Below, piece after piece: positions 40,197-42,832 of a DNA stretch of 42,832 bases. Under the pieces are notes generated by a model that searched no databases, was not told the DNA's origin, and saw only the letters and a list, made by a program, of their open reading frames with translations. A program made the position numbers and the translations under genes. The stretch covers positions 1 to 42,832 of the IMG/VR virus record IMGVR_UViG_3300047380_001867, one strand, 5' to 3'. Position 1 is the first letter of the stretch. Every line of letters starts with the position of its first letter. The DNA comes from a virus.

Positions 40197-41983
40197 AATT
40201 CTATTTCTCCTCTCATTACTTGGTTCATATGTTTGTTGGCAAAAGCCGCTGATTCTTGGATAATACGTTGACCTGTAAGGGTAATACTTTCACTTAGGAT
40301 TACATTACCATACCTAAATGAACCTAATGCTGTAGCACCGTAAAGTGAATTAAGAAGGATCTTCATTGTATGTTGTTTTAAATGCATTAATTCTCCTAAT
40401 TCCTTATTACCAGCTTTATAAGCTTCTTTCATTTTATTTTTAAATACAAGCCTTTCTTGAAACCATTTATTCAAAATAGTAGATAGTACTGAATCAAAAT
40501 CAGTTCTATACATTACACCATTAGCTGAAATTGCTAGATTTTCACTTTCAATTAGCTCAATTAAATCTTTAATTTTAATTTCAGTAGTTTGACGTTTAGC
40601 ATTTTGAACCGAAACTGGTAGGTTTTGATCCATTTTTTTTAGATCATTTAAAGCATATCTACAATTAAATATTTCTTTTCCTTCAACATTTATTTTTTCA
40701 TCCGAAAATAGTATTTTTCCTACTAAAGTTTCTTTACCAATATTAAGAGACATAATAATTGATGGGTAGAGTGATGTTAAATCTTCATCAAACATATAAT
40801 TAAAAATACCTGCTGTAGGACAAAATAAATATCCCCCAGCATAATTTTTCTTATTAATTGGGTTGGGGTCACGAGCAGGAGGAGCAATTCCTTGACTTAA
40901 TAAATAAGCTGAGATAGCACCATCTTGGGTTTTAGTATTAGCATATACTTCACTGTAGTTATGTTTACCTTTATGTGATAAGTTTTTAGTAAGAGCTAAA
41001 TAGTCTAGTTTTTCATCTAATAATTTAAGAATTTCGACATCACGAAAATTATATTGAATAAATTTATGAATATCATCTTCAAACAATCGATCTAAATTAC
41101 CATCATATTCAATCTTTGCTAACCCCGTATATTTTTCACCAATAACATCTAGTTTATATGAAGGTTCATCTCTAAAGCTAAACTTTTTATGTAAGCGCAT
41201 ATAATCTAAAGATTCTACACCTATAATATCTACATACATATCTTGTTTATACCATCTAGCTTTTACTTCACCTGTAACTTGATCTTTATATTTAGCAGAT
41301 TTACGTGTTTTAACAATCCCAAGAGGAGATAAACTAGTAGCAATTTTTTTAGATAATACTCTTTCAATTCTGTAGTAAAGATAAGGAATATCGAAATAAT
41401 CACTATTCCACCCAACTATAATATCAGGATTTAATTCTTTAAAACGTTTTACAAAAGTTTGTAATAATTCTACTTCAGTTTTAACAGGAATTATTTCTTT
41501 GTTTTTAGCTTTAGTATGATTTAATTGACCTTTTTTATCTAAAATAATGATTGCCCAGAGATCTGTTTGTTTATCCCACCAAGCAATAGAAGTTATTGGT
41601 TTAGGAGCATCTTCAATATATTCTTCAGTAAGTGCACCTCCCATTTCACACTCTATATCAAAAAATATTTCCTTATGTCCTGTAGAGGGGTCATCATTAA
41701 TTCCATATCTTTCAATAAGAAATTTTTGATAAGGGGGCATATCGTGAAAATGGAGACCTAAAGTATTTTTATATTTATATTCAGCATTCTTAGTAAAATA
41801 CCAATTTGTAATAGGTTTTACAAATTCACCATTTAGACCTTTTAAAGTGTGTTCTTTTTTGGGGCAGTTAACATAAGCTGTGTTTTTATATTCTGCAACT
41901 TGATGTTTACCATCGCTTTCCCATAAATGCATTTCAAAATGGTTTGGGCCTAATTTTTCACCTTGATAACATTTTTTATACAT
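40193..41983 (-). CDS. 43A: Family B DNA polymerase, N-terminal part (exonuclease, motifs A and B)
   Basis: A 596-residue protein. The 3'-5' exonuclease residues are all present: FFDIE (Asp-109, Glu-111), GWNSDYFD (191-198) and YNFRD (311-315). Motif A is DLTSLYPSII (401-410, Asp-401 catalytic), and motif B is KILLNSLYGA (541-550). The protein then stops at MRGEIEL, before motif C. That motif is in a separate gene 820 bases downstream (38445-39371). The cut lies in the loop between the helix after motif B and the motif C strand. The stop is a true ATGA overlap with the next gene, and no frameshift would restore a full-length polymerase because three other genes lie between. Confidence 0.95.
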   Translation of the reverse strand: MYKKCYQGEKLGPNHFEMHLWESDGKHQVAEYKNTAYVNCPKKEHTLKGLNGEFVKPITNWYFTKNAEYKYKNTLGLHFHDMPPYQKFLIERYGINDDPSTGHKEIFFDIECEMGGALTEEYIEDAPKPITSIAWWDKQTDLWAIIILDKKGQLNHTKAKNKEIIPVKTEVELLQTFVKRFKELNPDIIVGWNSDYFDIPYLYYRIERVLSKKIATSLSPLGIVKTRKSAKYKDQVTGEVKARWYKQDMYVDIIGVESLDYMRLHKKFSFRDEPSYKLDVIGEKYTGLAKIEYDGNLDRLFEDDIHKFIQYNFRDVEILKLLDEKLDYLALTKNLSHKGKHNYSEVYANTKTQDGAISAYLLSQGIAPPARDPNPINKKNYAGGYLFCPTAGIFNYMFDEDLTSLYPSIIMSLNIGKETLVGKILFSDEKINVEGKEIFNCRYALNDLKKMDQNLPVSVQNAKRQTTEIKIKDLIELIESENLAISANGVMYRTDFDSVLSTILNKWFQERLVFKNKMKEAYKAGNKELGELMHLKQHTMKILLNSLYGATALGSFRYGNVILSESITLTGQRIIQESAAFANKHMNQVMRGEIEL

Positions 41984-42597
41984 TAAAAGAATTGTTTTAG
42001 ATCAGGTCTGAAATAATTAATATTCTTCATTACTTTTTTGTCACGACTTCTATAGACAATATAATAGTCTCCAACCTTTTCGTAGTGACATGGTTCATTT
42101 TGCTCTTTGGAACGAACTTTAACCGTTTCTTGTGCTTCTTCTTCACTTGAGCAAGCTTTAGACATATTCGACGCTTGTACTTCTTGATAGGCATCCCATA
42201 ATTTATCCTTAAGACCATGAAGCATAGTTCCGTTACCAATCGAGACGTAGGCAATGTCACATAAAGCATCAAGTACCTCAACAATATCACCTGCTTCGCA
42301 GGCAGCTTTGTATTCTTCAAGTTCTTCGAGAATGAAGTCATAAACAAACATCCATTCAGCTTTGTTTTCAGGTATATTAGGCTCATAATTATTAGGTTTT
42401 CCCATTGTTGCATTAAATTCTTCTACTTCGCTTACAAAAGGAACGTACCTACCCTTAAATTTATCAGCTATACGCTGTGCTGTTAACTCAGCCCATTCAT
42501 GTTCTGGGGTCATTGATAATTGGTCTCGGTCTCTAAGTGAATTTAGCAAACCTAAACTATTACGTAGTTCTAATTCTACTTCTTCTTTAAAATTCAT
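41983..42597 (-). CDS. MazG-like all-alpha nucleotide pyrophosphohydrolase
   Basis: A 204-residue protein with the helical NTP-PPase core: DFILEELEEYKAA (87-99, metal-binding glutamates 91, 92 and 95) and EVLDALCDIAYVSIGNGT (107-124, Glu-107, Asp-110 and Asp-114). Such enzymes split NTPs or dNTPs into NMP and PPi. A C-terminal extension of about 50 residues is basic and unlike known family members. Its start lies 3 bases past the GTP cyclohydrolase stop, so the two genes are linked in nucleotide metabolism. In phages this type can lower (p)ppGpp or clear unwanted dNTPs. Confidence 0.83.
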   Translation of the reverse strand: MNFKEEVELELRNSLGLLNSLRDRDQLSMTPEHEWAELTAQRIADKFKGRYVPFVSEVEEFNATMGKPNNYEPNIPENKAEWMFVYDFILEELEEYKAACEAGDIVEVLDALCDIAYVSIGNGTMLHGLKDKLWDAYQEVQASNMSKACSSEEEAQETVKVRSKEQNEPCHYEKVGDYYIVYRSRDKKVMKNINYFRPDLKQFF

Positions 42598-42600
42598 AAA

Positions 42601-42832
42601 TTAAATGTTATGTCCTCCGTTATTAATTTTTAAACTATCAAAAAACTCTTTACGAGCATTATTTTGATCATCTCTAAATGCTCCTGATGCTTTAGTGGTA
42701 ACCATTGCTGCTCCTTGATGTTTTACTCCGCGACACGAAACACAATTATGAGTTCCGACAATAGTAACAATTACACCTAAATTACCTTCTGTAATTTTAG
42801 ATACAGCATTGTGTATTGCTGATGTTAATTGT
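42601..42832 (-). CDS. folE: GTP cyclohydrolase I, N-terminus cut off by window edge
   Basis: The last 76 codons are visible. GTHNCVSCRGVKHQGAAMVT is the conserved FolE active-site segment, with a His and a zinc-ligand Cys in the HNC part; the preceding strand (GNLGVIVTIV) and the following AFRDDQNNARKEFFDSL are those of FolE. The enzyme makes dihydroneopterin triphosphate from GTP, the first step to folate, and also to preQ0 and 7-deazaguanine bases. In phages a lone copy often feeds deazaguanine DNA modification; QueD, QueE and QueC are not seen in the window but could lie beyond its edge. Confidence 0.9.
   Translation of the reverse strand, partial: QLTSAIHNAVSKITEGNLGVIVTIVGTHNCVSCRGVKHQGAAMVTTKASGAFRDDQNNARKEFFDSLKINNGGHNI

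Noticed and set aside
38445-41983. Frameshift or sequencing error as the cause of the split polymerase
   Set aside because: 820 bases with three complete coupled genes separate the parts, so no single indel can join them.
42030-42413. Second minus-strand frame inside the MazG-like gene, and similar frames at 32066-32248, 33786-33998 and 34326-34625
   Set aside because: They are in other frames of strongly supported genes and read as nonsense with no family pattern.

Overview
The window is a slice of a large T4-like tailed-phage genome, almost certainly from a phage of a Bacteroidota (flavobacterium-like) host. The phage assignment rests on a T4-type replication set: family B DNA polymerase, gp45-like clamp, gp44-like clamp loader ATPase and gp62-like small subunit. 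Very tight one-strand packing, with many 4-base ATGA stop/start overlaps, and dozens of short unknown genes support it. The host assignment rests on three signs: low GC, AT-rich leaders with no Shine-Dalgarno sequence, and a recurring promoter of Bacteroidota type (TTTG, 20 bases, TATATTTA) at eight places. Every gene I accept is on the minus strand, so transcription runs from high to low coordinates. I saw no tRNA, CRISPR array, insertion sequence or integrase.

Layout, in the direction of transcription. (1) 42832-37197, replication and chaperone: partial GTP cyclohydrolase I, MazG-like pyrophosphohydrolase, a DNA polymerase split into two cistrons (40193-41983 and 38445-39371) by three coupled small genes including Smr and DUF2452-like proteins, the sliding clamp and an Hsp20. 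(2) 37123-32945: a promoter, a small unknown gene, GroES, GroEL, then the clamp loader subunits. (3) 32935-15112: a long glycan and nucleotide-sugar island. It holds FkbM methyltransferases, two oppositely ordered fusions of nucleotidyltransferase and HAD phosphatase, a cupin, a GDPD-like enzyme, two sulfotransferase-like proteins, about seven glycosyltransferases and a heptose-kinase-like PfkB enzyme. Interspersed are a RecB/Cas4-like nuclease, an RHH protein, a lysozyme-like protein, a degenerate HNH-like protein and a DUF1599 (Nmad1-like) protein. (4) 15054-9573: SWIM zinc finger, GIY-YIG nuclease, RmlC epimerase, two 2OG-Fe(II) oxygenases and an alpha/beta hydrolase, ending at a strong terminator. 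(5) 9385-6446: an intact 854-residue TonB-dependent outer-membrane receptor between two terminators, followed by a separately terminated 76-residue membrane protein. (6) 6349-1: a run of tiny genes, many single-pass membrane proteins, with a flavodoxin, a Nudix hydrolase and a truncated FkbM methyltransferase at the edge.

Reading of the whole: the replication and chaperone genes form a conventional T4-like core. The island looks able to activate, modify and transfer sugars, possibly onto virion proteins, phage DNA or host surface polysaccharide; the target is not visible from sequence. The most unusual points are the host-type TonB-dependent receptor in an insulated cassette, the split polymerase with non-endonuclease genes at the break, the mirrored fusion enzymes and the phage-wide promoter motif. 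All function calls are by reading motifs; no database search was run.
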